Below are positions 16,666 through 24,446 of a DNA stretch of 57,310 nt, piece by piece. Within the stretch, counting starts at the first letter, position 1. Each line of letters opens with the position of its first letter. The stretch is from Ruminococcaceae bacterium UBA3323 (GTDB lineage Bacteria; Bacillota; Clostridia; Oscillospirales; Acutalibacteraceae), in contig DESD01000048.1 of assembly GCA_002361935.1 (NCBI GenBank), positions 1-57,310 of the forward strand. The letters are read 5' to 3'. Position numbers and translations under genes: made by a program. The notes under the pieces were generated by a model. That model saw nothing but the letters and a program-made list of their open reading frames with translations. It ran no database searches and had not been told where the DNA came from.

Positions 16666-18168
16666 ATGATTCATTATATTCCGCGCCGTTTCAGTATTAT
16701 CAGAGATAAAAACCTTTGCGTAAACTGCGGCGTATGTGTTAAGCAGTGTGCCAATAAATGCCATTTTTATTCCGAGGACGGAAAAACCGTTTTATCAAAA
16801 TCAAACAACTGTGTTGCCTGCCACCGATGTGTGGATTTCTGCCCTATGGAAGCACTCAGAATTGAGAAATATGTTTGTGATTACAGAGAGAATGCAAACT
16901 GGACACCGCAGTATCAACAGGAAATCTGCCGTCAGGCAAACACCGGATCAACCCTGCTTTCGGCTATGGGAAACCCGAAACCGTTTCCGATTTACTGGGA
17001 TAAGATTCTTCTTAACGCTTCTCAGGTAACAAATCCGTCTATAGACCCTCTTCGTGAACCTATGGAAATCCGAACCATACTCGGAAGAAAGCCTGAGAAA
17101 ATTGAGGTTGAGAAAAAAGGAAAACTGATTACAAAAATGCCCCCTCAGGTTATGCTTGAAACACCGATTATGTTCTCGGCAATGTCTTTCGGTTCTATCA
17201 GTATGAATGCGCAGAAATCCCTTGCCATGGCTGCAAAAGAACTCGGAACTCTTTTCAACACGGGCGAGGGCGGACTGCACAAAGAGCTTTATGATTACGG
17301 CGAATGTGCTGCCGTTCAGGTTGCTTCGGGCAGATTCGGCGTACATAAGGGATATCTTGATAATTCAAGATTTATCGAAATTAAAATCGGGCAGGGCGCA
17401 AAGCCCGGCATCGGCGGACATCTGCCGGGAGAAAAGGTTAATGTGGAGGTTTCAAATGCCAGAATGATACCCGTGGGCTCTGATGCCATATCCCCCGCTC
17501 CACATCATGATATTTATTCCATTGAGGATTTAAGGCAGCTTATATGGTCCTTAAAACAGGCAACAAACGGCGAAAAGGCTGTTGCCGTCAAAATTGCCGC
17601 CGTTCACAACATTGCCGCCATTGCATCAGGCGTTGCAAGGGCAGGTGCGGATATCGTTGTAATCGACGGATTCAGAGGCGGCACAGGCGCTGCTCCAACA
17701 AGAATCCGCGACAATGTCGGCATTCCGATTGAGCTTGCTCTTGCTGCAGCAGACCAAAGGCTGCGTGATGAAGGTATCCGCTCTGAAGTTTCTCTTGTTG
17801 CGGCAGGCTCCTTCCGATGCTCTGCGGATATTGTGAAAGCAATTGCCTTGGGCGCAGATGCATGCTACATTGCTTCTGCTGCACTGATTGCAATGGGCTG
17901 TCATATGTGCCAGACCTGTAATACAGGCAAATGCAACTGGGGCATCGCAACGCAGCGCCCGGAGCTTACCAAACGGCTTGAACCTAAAATCGCCTCGCAA
18001 AGAGTAATCAATCTTGTTCATGCCTGGAATCACGAAATAAAAGAAATCATGGGCGGTATGGGCATCAATTCCATTGATTCATTAAGAGGAAACCGGCTTA
18101 TGCTACGAGGAATCGGTTTAACGGAAAAAGAGCTTGAAATACTTGGCATAAAGCATGCCGGAGAATAA
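16666..18168 (+). CDS. Glutamate synthase, ferredoxin-FMN subunit (split GltB domain 2)
   Basis: A 500-aa protein. The first 70 residues are a 2[4Fe-4S] ferredoxin module: CVNCGVCVKQCANKC and CVACHRCVDFCP. The rest is the FMN-binding synthase barrel: MFSAMSFGSISMNAQKSLA, NTGEGGLH, IKIGQGAKPGIGGHLPG, DGFRGGTGAAPT, and the CQTCNTGKCNWGIATQ region that binds a 3Fe-4S cluster in GltB. It makes glutamate from 2-oxoglutarate and ammonia. The fused ferredoxin suggests electrons arrive from reduced ferredoxin or a partner such as the GltA-like protein at 25780. It lies between the amidotransferase and GXGXG subunits. Confidence 0.93.
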   Translation: MIHYIPRRFSIIRDKNLCVNCGVCVKQCANKCHFYSEDGKTVLSKSNNCVACHRCVDFCPMEALRIEKYVCDYRENANWTPQYQQEICRQANTGSTLLSAMGNPKPFPIYWDKILLNASQVTNPSIDPLREPMEIRTILGRKPEKIEVEKKGKLITKMPPQVMLETPIMFSAMSFGSISMNAQKSLAMAAKELGTLFNTGEGGLHKELYDYGECAAVQVASGRFGVHKGYLDNSRFIEIKIGQGAKPGIGGHLPGEKVNVEVSNARMIPVGSDAISPAPHHDIYSIEDLRQLIWSLKQATNGEKAVAVKIAAVHNIAAIASGVARAGADIVVIDGFRGGTGAAPTRIRDNVGIPIELALAAADQRLRDEGIRSEVSLVAAGSFRCSADIVKAIALGADACYIASAALIAMGCHMCQTCNTGKCNWGIATQRPELTKRLEPKIASQRVINLVHAWNHEIKEIMGGMGINSIDSLRGNRLMLRGIGLTEKELEILGIKHAGE

Positions 18169-18182
18169 GGAGGAACCGCATT

Positions 18183-18917
18183 ATGAGCATTGAAGCAGGG
18201 CTTCAGAGATATGAAGCAGTTAACAATTTGATCAAGGAAGAGCTGAAAGTGAAAAACAAAGCTGTTGTCAAAAATGTTAACGGACAGAGATACATAGGCT
18301 GTGCCCTTGAAAAAGGCAAAACAATTGAGATTTACGGAACTCCGGGAAACGATATGGCATGCTATCTTGACGGCGGAAAAATTGAAGTATTCGGAAACGG
18401 ACAGGATGCTGTCGGCAACACAATGAACGGCGGAGAAATCATTATTCACGGACATTGCGGAGATGCATTGGGCTACGGAATGCGTGACGGGCAGATTTTT
18501 ATAAAGGATAATGTTGCCTGCCGCGGCGGAATTCATATGAAGGAATTTGAAAATATGAAGCCTGTTCTTGTTATCGGGCAGAATGCAGGCTCCTTCCTTG
18601 GAGAGTATATGGCAGGCGGTACCATTGTTTTGCTTGGCTTGAGTCTTAAGAGAGGCGAAAAGCTGTTCGGCACACACTGCGCATCGGGAATGCACGGCGG
18701 AAAGATATTTATAAGAGGAAAATTTCCAAAAGAAAATCTTTCATCAAATATCCTTGTTTCCGATTTAACGGAGGAAGACCAAAAAGAGCTTGATAAGCTG
18801 ATTAAAAAATACTGCAAATGCTTTGGCTGCAGCTATGAGGAAATTATGGCAAAGCCGTTTAAAAAGCTTTCCCCCGAAACCTCACGGCCATACGCAAATC
18901 TTTACACAGCCAATTAA
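18183..18917 (+). CDS. Glutamate synthase, GXGXG-domain subunit (split GltB domain 3)
   Basis: A 244-aa right-handed beta-helix protein matching the C-terminal GXGXG domain of GltB, which has a structural role and positions the other domains. The repeated turn pattern is clear: GTPGNDMACYLDGG, GNGQDAVGNTMNGG, GHCGDALGYGMRDG, and later AGSFLGEYMAGG and GTHCASGMHGG. AGGAGG precedes ATG 18183. The three separate subunits in order (amidotransferase, FMN, GXGXG) give the archaeal-type layout. The C-terminal extension with CKCFGCS is specific to the split form and may be solvent-exposed. Confidence 0.9.
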   Translation: MSIEAGLQRYEAVNNLIKEELKVKNKAVVKNVNGQRYIGCALEKGKTIEIYGTPGNDMACYLDGGKIEVFGNGQDAVGNTMNGGEIIIHGHCGDALGYGMRDGQIFIKDNVACRGGIHMKEFENMKPVLVIGQNAGSFLGEYMAGGTIVLLGLSLKRGEKLFGTHCASGMHGGKIFIRGKFPKENLSSNILVSDLTEEDQKELDKLIKKYCKCFGCSYEEIMAKPFKKLSPETSRPYANLYTAN

Positions 18918-18933
18918 AAAAGGAATTATCATT

Positions 18934-20385
18934 ATGTTCAATACCCTACACGAAGAATGCGGTGTTTTCGGAATTTTTGAAAATAAAACCGCACAGGTTG
19001 CACAATCTGCCTATCTTGCCCTTTTCGCCCTGCAGCACAGAGGGCAGGAAGCCTGCGGCATAGCCGTTAATGATGACGGTGTATTCTCGCATTATAAAGG
19101 CGATGGGCTTGTTCCCGATGTATTCACACCCGAAAATCTGCAGAAACTCGGAACAGGAAATATGGCAATAGGCCATGTTCGCTATTCAACAACAGGCGGC
19201 AAAAACCCCAACAACATCCAGCCTCTTGTTATCAGGCATATAAAAGGAAATCTTGCTGTTGCGCATAACGGAAATCTTGTTAACGCTCCGGATTTAAGGC
19301 GTCAGTTCGAGCTTGGAGGTGCAATCTTTCACGGCACATCCGACACGGAATCCATTGCATACGCAATTGTTACGGAACGCTTAGCCAGCAAAAGCACGGA
19401 AGAAGCAATCGTTAAGGTTATGAACCACATTAAAGGTGCATACTCCTGTATTGTTATGACCGCAACCAAGCTTATAGCCTTTCGTGATCCCATGGGCTTT
19501 CATCCGCTTTGCTTCGGAAAAACAAGCCACGGTGCATATGTTGTTGCATCAGAATCCTGTGCACTTGATACCATAGGCGCAGAGCTTATACGAGAGGTCA
19601 GACCGGGAGAAATCATTACAATAAGCAGAAGCGGCATTCAGTCAGATACAACACACTGCAGGGAAAAAGGCGCAATCTGCGTATTTGAATACATCTATTT
19701 TGCAAGACCGGATTCCGTTATTGAAAATTCATCGGTTCATCATGCCCGCATTCAGGCAGGAAAATTTCTTGCCAAGGAAAGCCCTGTTGATGCAGATATC
19801 GTTATCGGCGTTCCCGATTCCGGCATTGATGCGGCAATCGGATATTCACAGGAAAGCGGCATTCCATACGGCATAGGATTCATTAAAAACAGATATATCG
19901 GAAGAAGCTTTATTCAGCCAAGCCAATGCGAGCGAAATGATGCAGTTAAAATCAAGCTTAATATTGTTAAAGAAAACATAAAAGGCAAACGTGTGATTAT
20001 GATTGACGACTCTATTGTTCGCGGAACAACATGTGCTAGAATTGTAAAACTTCTTCGTGAAGCCGGCGCAAAAGAGGTTCATATGCGCATATCCTCCCCA
20101 CCGTTTAAGCATCCCTGCTATTTCGGAACAGACGTAGACAGCTGTGATAATCTTATTGCCTGTCAATATGCAACAACAGATGAAATAGCCGGACAAATAG
20201 GTGCAGATTCCCTTGCATACCTTTCCATATACGCAACACACCATCTTGCCGAAAAATGCAGTATCGGCTTTTGTGACGGCTGCTTTACGGGAAATTATCC
20301 CGTTGATGTTCCAAAAGAGCATTTTAAAGATAAATTCGAAACAAAGATAAGCGATAATTCATTATATTATCAGGTGTTAGACTAA
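18934..20385 (+). CDS. purF: Amidophosphoribosyltransferase
   Basis: A 483-aa enzyme for the first step of purine synthesis: PRPP plus glutamine to 5-phosphoribosylamine. A short propeptide precedes the nucleophile Cys9 (ECGVFGIFE). HVRYSTTGG and VAHNGNLVNA complete the glutaminase site. The PRPP loop is VIMIDDSIVRGTT. C-terminal cysteines (FCDGCFTGNYP and others) suggest the Bacillus-type form with an Fe-S cluster. ATG 18934 follows AGGA. It is the last gene of the glutamate synthase operon, 16 bases after the GXGXG subunit. It differs from the paralogue at 31745, which has lost its glutaminase residues. Confidence 0.96.
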   Translation: MFNTLHEECGVFGIFENKTAQVAQSAYLALFALQHRGQEACGIAVNDDGVFSHYKGDGLVPDVFTPENLQKLGTGNMAIGHVRYSTTGGKNPNNIQPLVIRHIKGNLAVAHNGNLVNAPDLRRQFELGGAIFHGTSDTESIAYAIVTERLASKSTEEAIVKVMNHIKGAYSCIVMTATKLIAFRDPMGFHPLCFGKTSHGAYVVASESCALDTIGAELIREVRPGEIITISRSGIQSDTTHCREKGAICVFEYIYFARPDSVIENSSVHHARIQAGKFLAKESPVDADIVIGVPDSGIDAAIGYSQESGIPYGIGFIKNRYIGRSFIQPSQCERNDAVKIKLNIVKENIKGKRVIMIDDSIVRGTTCARIVKLLREAGAKEVHMRISSPPFKHPCYFGTDVDSCDNLIACQYATTDEIAGQIGADSLAYLSIYATHHLAEKCSIGFCDGCFTGNYPVDVPKEHFKDKFETKISDNSLYYQVLD

Positions 20386-20418
20386 AAAGAAAACCTCCTT
20401 CCGATGAAGGAGGTTTTT
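20386..20418 (+). terminator. Intrinsic terminator of glt-purF operon
   Basis: AAAACCTCCTTC (20390-20401) pairs with GAAGGAGGTTTT (20406-20417) around CGAT, followed by T. Confidence 0.92.
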
Positions 20419-20451
20419 ATTATGCGGGATGTCATCCCCTGTGAAAGCCTA

Positions 20452-21960
20452 TTATCTCTGCGGAGTATTACCACCTGAATTTCCAAAGCTGCTAACTGCT
20501 CTGTCAACCTTAAAGGTATCCTGCCTGTCAACCGCAACGGGATTTGCAGTTGTGAAGGTTCCGTCAGCAAGAATACCGTAATTAGGATTCTGAGCGCTTT
20601 TATCTTCGGTAAACAGCTTATAATCACCGTTCTCCAAAGAAGCGCTGCTTATAATCAAGGTTTTAAAGCTTTTCGGTGCAGTAAAGCTGACAACGGCTTT
20701 ATCACCTCTCATAAGTGACACCATCGTATCCTTGTTCACCCTTTCGTTTAAGGAAAGGGCAATGGAATTCTGATTTCCCGTACTTTCGGGCGCTTCTATC
20801 ATATCGCTTCCAAGGGCCACAACCGTTCCGCCGTTTATCACATAGCCTGCATCGGTATCTATTCCTGCATCTCCGCCCGTATCGCTTCCAATTACAAACA
20901 GAGTGCCTCCGTTTATGACCGCATCCTTATTCGAATCTATACCGTCGCCTGAAGCATCAACATAAATATTGCCGCCGTTGATAGTGATTGTAGCTCCGTC
21001 GCCGCCTGCATTGATTCCGTCATCATTAGAGGTTATATCAAATTCACCGCTGTTGATGGTTATGTTTGCAGCTTCCGTTTCAATTCCCTCTCCTTCGTTC
21101 TGATTACCATTTACGGTAAGCTTTCCGTTACCTGTAAAAATCAGTTCGGCATTGCTGAAAATACAGCCGTCATATTCGGAATTTCCGCCGTCGCTTAAAA
21201 CATTTTCCGTGTCATCCTGAATATGGATTGTTATGGATTTTGCTGCAAGACCGATAATAGCCGCTGTTTTTTCATTTGTAATTTTAGCTGAATTCAAAAC
21301 CAGCTCAACATCCTCATTTTCAGCATCTACAATAACTGAATTGGAAAATGCTCCGCTAAGCTCATAGGAGCCGCCCTTATTGATTGTAACATCCGTTTTC
21401 TGATTACTTAAATCAATTTTTTCAGAATGGGCGGTATTACTCTCGTCAAGCTCAATCTTATCCTTTTCCGTCTGCACTTCTCCCATAGCTTTATCATTTT
21501 CAAACACAAAATGATTAACCGAAACCGAAATACCTGCTGTTAACCAGCTTGTTAAAAGAGCAATACTTAAAATAAATATAATTACCTTATCTGTATTTAC
21601 AAAAACATTCCTGTTTTTTATGCTCATCAAAAGATACACGAAGCACAGCGAAATAATCAGACTGCATACTCCGATTATTGCGATATGAACCATGCCGAGC
21701 CTGTTGCTTCCATTTTTAAAATCTTTTCTGTTATCATTTGGCATTTCGTTCATTTTTTCTTCGTTTGAATTCAATCTGTTGTCCGGAGCGGACGGCATCT
21801 GATTATTTACCGAATTTTCTTCAAAGCCGTTACTGTTTTCCTGCATATCAGGCGGCATCTGCTGATTATTGATGATTATATTATCCTGTTTGCCGCCCTT
21901 TGCATGATAAACTGTCAATGCCATTCCCGCTATTGATGCAAGCATTAACACAATCAGCAA
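20452..21960 (-). CDS. Membrane-anchored Cthe_2159-like (DUF4353) beta-helix protein
   Basis: About 502 aa. The N-terminus is hydrophobic (LIVLMLASIAGMALTVY), then a low-complexity Asn/Met/Pro linker and two membrane segments at about residues 89-111 and 122-147. Residues about 185-500 are a repetitive beta-helix with ITINSGEFDITSNDDGINA, ITINGGNIYVDASGDGIDSN and GGTLFVIGSDTGGDAGID turns, matching the carbohydrate-binding Cthe_2159 family, which binds acidic polysaccharide and Ca2+. It probably faces outside. The reading begins at TTG 21960, but the only good ribosome site (GAGAGG, 21998-21993) points eight bases on to an in-frame ATA at 21984, which would add IKQNVKSA and give a proper basic n-region. 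The true start is unresolved. Confidence 0.82.
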   Translation of the reverse strand: MLIVLMLASIAGMALTVYHAKGGKQDNIIINNQQMPPDMQENSNGFEENSVNNQMPSAPDNRLNSNEEKMNEMPNDNRKDFKNGSNRLGMVHIAIIGVCSLIISLCFVYLLMSIKNRNVFVNTDKVIIFILSIALLTSWLTAGISVSVNHFVFENDKAMGEVQTEKDKIELDESNTAHSEKIDLSNQKTDVTINKGGSYELSGAFSNSVIVDAENEDVELVLNSAKITNEKTAAIIGLAAKSITIHIQDDTENVLSDGGNSEYDGCIFSNAELIFTGNGKLTVNGNQNEGEGIETEAANITINSGEFDITSNDDGINAGGDGATITINGGNIYVDASGDGIDSNKDAVINGGTLFVIGSDTGGDAGIDTDAGYVINGGTVVALGSDMIEAPESTGNQNSIALSLNERVNKDTMVSLMRGDKAVVSFTAPKSFKTLIISSASLENGDYKLFTEDKSAQNPNYGILADGTFTTANPVAVDRQDTFKVDRAVSSFGNSGGNTPQR

Positions 21961-21984
21961 TGCTGATTTTACATTTTGTTTTAT

Positions 21985-22272
21985 AAAAATTTCCTCTCGT
22001 TTTCAAATTTTATATGCTGATAATAATACAATTTTATAAATACCGCTTTAAACCAAAGTAAATTAAAATTGAATTGTATAAATTATTATTTAACGATTTT
22101 TATAAAAAATGTAAACCCTGTTTTCTTTTTTGGAATTTCGGGGTATACTAAACTTACAAAACATTGCATCATCAATTGTGCAGACGTATATATACGGCAT
22201 TGCTTTGTACAGCACTATGGTATGCAAATTACGTTACAATAAATTCAATAAAGAATAGCTGAGGAACAGAAA
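21985..22272. other. AT-rich divergent spacer
   Basis: Lies between the leftward Cthe_2159-like gene and trxA. No ORF is credible. A -10-like TATACT (22144-22149) without a convincing -35 is the only promoter hint for trxA. Nothing else recognisable. Confidence 0.4.
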
Positions 22273-22581
22273 ATGGAAATTACAAATCAGAATTTTGAAG
22301 CAGAGGTTATAAAATCAGACATTCCCGTTCTGCTGGATTTCTGGGCGGAGTGGTGCGGCCCCTGCCGTATGCTTTCACCGGTTGTAGAAGAGATTGCAGA
22401 TGATTATAACGGCAGAGTTAAGGTTGGAAAAATCAATGTTGATAAAGAGGAAAAGCTTGCGGCAGCCTTTGGGATTTCGAGCATCCCAACAATTATTCTT
22501 ATGAAAAACGGCAGGATAGCAGGCAGCACTGTAGGCTTTATGCAAAAAAGCGAAATTGAAGAAATGCTTAAAAAATTTTAA
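22273..22581 (+). CDS. trxA: Thioredoxin
   Basis: A 102-aa cytoplasmic dithiol-disulfide oxidoreductase. The active site is DFWAEWCGPCRM (Cys28 and Cys31), followed by the cis-Pro motif FGISSIPTIILMKNGR. The length is normal. GAGGAA precedes ATG 22273. It stands alone with its own terminator; no thioredoxin reductase gene is in the window. Confidence 0.96.
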   Translation: MEITNQNFEAEVIKSDIPVLLDFWAEWCGPCRMLSPVVEEIADDYNGRVKVGKINVDKEEKLAAAFGISSIPTIILMKNGRIAGSTVGFMQKSEIEEMLKKF

Positions 22582-22584
22582 AGA

Positions 22585-22632
22585 AAAGGCTGTTTTTATC
22601 GGATTTATGATAGAAACAGCTTTTGTTTTTTG
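22585..22632 (+). terminator. Intrinsic terminator of trxA
   Basis: GCTGTTTTTATC (22589-22600) pairs with GATAGAAACAGC (22609-22620, one G-T pair), then TTTTGTTTTTT. Confidence 0.85.
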
Positions 22633-22671
22633 CTATTATATTATCATACTATTTTTAGAAGAGGTTTACAT

Positions 22672-22737
22672 ATGGATAATAAATACCGCAGAGATCATGA
22701 AATGCCTTATATAACAGACAATGCCGTGCTGCTTTAG
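22672..22737 (+). pseudogene. N-terminal 21 codons of the acetyltransferase, ended by amber codon
   Basis: ATG 22672, after AAGAGG, opens an ORF in the same frame as the acetyltransferase (MDNKYRRDHEMPYITDNAVLL). TAG at 22735-22737 stops it two codons before ATG 22741. A single G-to-T change in a GAG codon would explain it. Confidence 0.65.
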
Positions 22738-22740
22738 CAG

Positions 22741-23292
22741 ATGAGAACAAAATTCTGGGTCAGGCGATACAATAAATGTATGCCCTTTAATATTCTTAAA
22801 GGAATGTGGCTTATAAACAGAATTGGAATTAAGCACAAAGGGCAGGCATATTTTGAACCGCCTTTTCACTGCGAATACGGAAAACATATAGAAATCGGAG
22901 ACCGCTTTTATGCAAACACAGGGTGCATTATGCTTGATGTCGGCAAAATCACGATCGGCGACAATGTTATGTTCGGACCGCATGTTTATCTTCTTACCGC
23001 AGGGCATCCGCTTCATCCCGAAAGCCGAAATTCAGGCTATGAATACGGCATACCGATTACCATAGGCAGCAATGTTTGGATTGGCGGAAACTGCACTGTT
23101 TTACCGGGTGTAACAATCGGAAACAATGTTGTTATCGGTGCAGGAAGCGTTGTAACCAAGGATATTCCCGATAATGTCTGCGCCGCAGGCAATCCATGCA
23201 GAATTATAAGAGAAATAACCAACGAGGATAAACCGTATTATTTCAAAAACAGAAAATTTGACGATGAAGCATGGCAGAAGATAAATAAATAA
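22741..23292 (+). CDS. Hexapeptide-repeat O-acetyltransferase (maltose/galactoside type), 5'-interrupted
   Basis: 183 aa from ATG 22741. It has the left-handed beta-helix of the Maa/LacA acetyltransferases: HIEIGDRFYANTGC, KITIGDNVMFGPHVYLLTAGH with the catalytic His, then PITIGSNVWIGGNCTVLPGVTIGNNVVIGAGSVVTKDIP and AAGNPCRIIRE. These enzymes transfer acetyl from acetyl-CoA to sugars as trimers. The natural start is 22672, but an in-frame TAG at codon 22 separates the first 21 codons. ATG 22741 has no ribosome site of its own, so product would need reinitiation three bases after the stop. The core is intact, so it may be active, freshly inactivated, or a sequencing error. Confidence 0.8.
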   Translation: MRTKFWVRRYNKCMPFNILKGMWLINRIGIKHKGQAYFEPPFHCEYGKHIEIGDRFYANTGCIMLDVGKITIGDNVMFGPHVYLLTAGHPLHPESRNSGYEYGIPITIGSNVWIGGNCTVLPGVTIGNNVVIGAGSVVTKDIPDNVCAAGNPCRIIREITNEDKPYYFKNRKFDDEAWQKINK

Positions 23293-23301
23293 GCAAAATG
23301 A

Positions 23302-23330
23302 AAGCGAGCAGACGTTTGTCTGCTCGCTTA
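23302..23330 (+). terminator. Hairpin after acetyltransferase
   Basis: AAGCGAGCAGAC (23302-23313) pairs with GTCTGCTCGCTT (23318-23329) around GTTT. The stem is strong but no T-tract follows. Confidence 0.6.
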
Positions 23331-23430
23331 TTACGATGTTCAGAATCATGAATAAAGAACTCTTTTTTACAAATTAAGGTAAAATACCATACTGAAAGCA
23401 TTTAGTAAAAATACTTCTGTTTGCATTACT

Positions 23431-23517
23431 TCAAGACAAAAGCTTATACATTTGATACCGGATAAACATCAAAATCTTTATATTTGCTTTCTCCCACCAC
23501 TCATTCAACCTTTTCAT
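23431..23517 (-). CDS. Possible 28-aa ORF downstream of SUKH pseudogene
   Basis: Starts two bases after the TAG of the frameshifted immunity gene (MKRLNEWWEK..., ends YKLLS). It has no own ribosome site and no recognised motif. It may be a remnant of a further gene; weak evidence. Confidence 0.2.
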   Translation of the reverse strand: MKRLNEWWEKANIKILMFIRYQMYKLLS

Positions 23518-23518
23518 C

Positions 23519-23976
23519 CTATTCCTTAATTTCAGTAAATAATTCCAAAAGAAAATCTCCTAAATCCTGATTGGTTTGTTCAAATATGATAAACTCTTCA
23601 GGGGAAGGCCATGCATATACAATAGTAGGTTCTCCGTCTTTGGTAAGTTTGTTATAATTCAGGTAATTATGCCATTCATCTTCTTCGATAACAGCACAAA
23701 TCCGTTTTCAATAATAAATTTATTTTTTTTATTCCATTCTAAGTCGAATATTATATCAGGAAAGGCATCATGTCCATTCTTATAGTTACCTAAAAATTCA
23801 TAATAGCTTACATCCAGTCTGCCCATTTTTAAAAATTCATAATGCTGTTTTGATAAATCAAAGCCCAAATAATCTTCCAATTCATCCATTGCCTTATCAT
23901 TGCAGCAATCATATATTTTATAATCCGGCAATGTCTTTGCAAGCTCCAATGCCTTTTCAAAATTTTCATAGCTCAT
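23519..23976 (-). pseudogene. SUKH-like immunity gene copy 2, frameshifted
   Basis: A tandem copy of the gene at 23976-24446. The first 50 residues differ at only a few positions (CCNDKAMDELEDYLGFDL versus CCSDKAMDELEDYLGFEL). After ENGFV the frame breaks near 23694-23698, giving a 105-residue product ending at 23659. Adding one base restores AVIEEDEWHNYLNYNKLTKDGEP and the C-terminus FIIFEQTNQDLGDFLLELF to TAG at 23519-23521. The middle (YYEFLGNYKNGHDAFPDIIF) is much more diverged, as in immunity variants. Its ATG overlaps the stop of copy 1 by one base (TAATG). Assembly error is possible. Confidence 0.75.
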
Positions 23977-24446
23977 TATTCTTTATCCCATTCCTTGATT
24001 TCACTAAACAATTCCAAAAGAAAATCCCCTAAATCCTGATTGGTTTGTTCAAAAATAATAAATTCATCAGGTGAAGGCATAGCATATACAACAGTAGGCT
24101 CACCTTCTTTTGTCAATTTGTTGTAATTTAAATAATTATGCCATTCATCCTCTTCTATAATAGGTACAAATCCTTTATCAACCTTTAAAGCATATTTTTT
24201 ATCTAATTCTAAAAAGCCTATTATATCTGCTGATGACCTGTGAATGTCTTCATAATTAGCAGTAAAATCGTAAACCCAAACAGTAAAATGTCCTTTTCTT
24301 AAAAATTCATAATGCTGTTTCGATAATTCAAAGCCTAAATAGTCCTCTAATTCATCCATTGCCTTATCACTGCAGCAATCATATATTTTATAATCCGGCA
24401 ATGTCTTTGCAAGCTCCAATGCTTTTTCAAAATTCTCATAACTCAT
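23976..24446 (-). CDS. SUKH/SMI1-KNR4-like immunity protein, copy 1
   Basis: A 156-aa acidic protein. The layout AMDELEDYLGFELSKQHYEFLRKGH near residues 29-53, a central beta-rich part, and the C-terminal FEQTNQDLGDFLLELFSEI agree with the SMI1/KNR4 (SUKH) fold used as immunity proteins against nuclease toxins. The assignment rests on pattern only. ATG 24446 follows GGAGG in GGAGGACAAAG, and its A is the last base of the nuclease stop codon (TAATG), so translation is coupled to the upstream LHH protein. Probable role: binds and blocks that nuclease in the cytoplasm. Confidence 0.65.
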   Translation of the reverse strand: MSYENFEKALELAKTLPDYKIYDCCSDKAMDELEDYLGFELSKQHYEFLRKGHFTVWVYDFTANYEDIHRSSADIIGFLELDKKYALKVDKGFVPIIEEDEWHNYLNYNKLTKEGEPTVVYAMPSPDEFIIFEQTNQDLGDFLLELFSEIKEWDKE

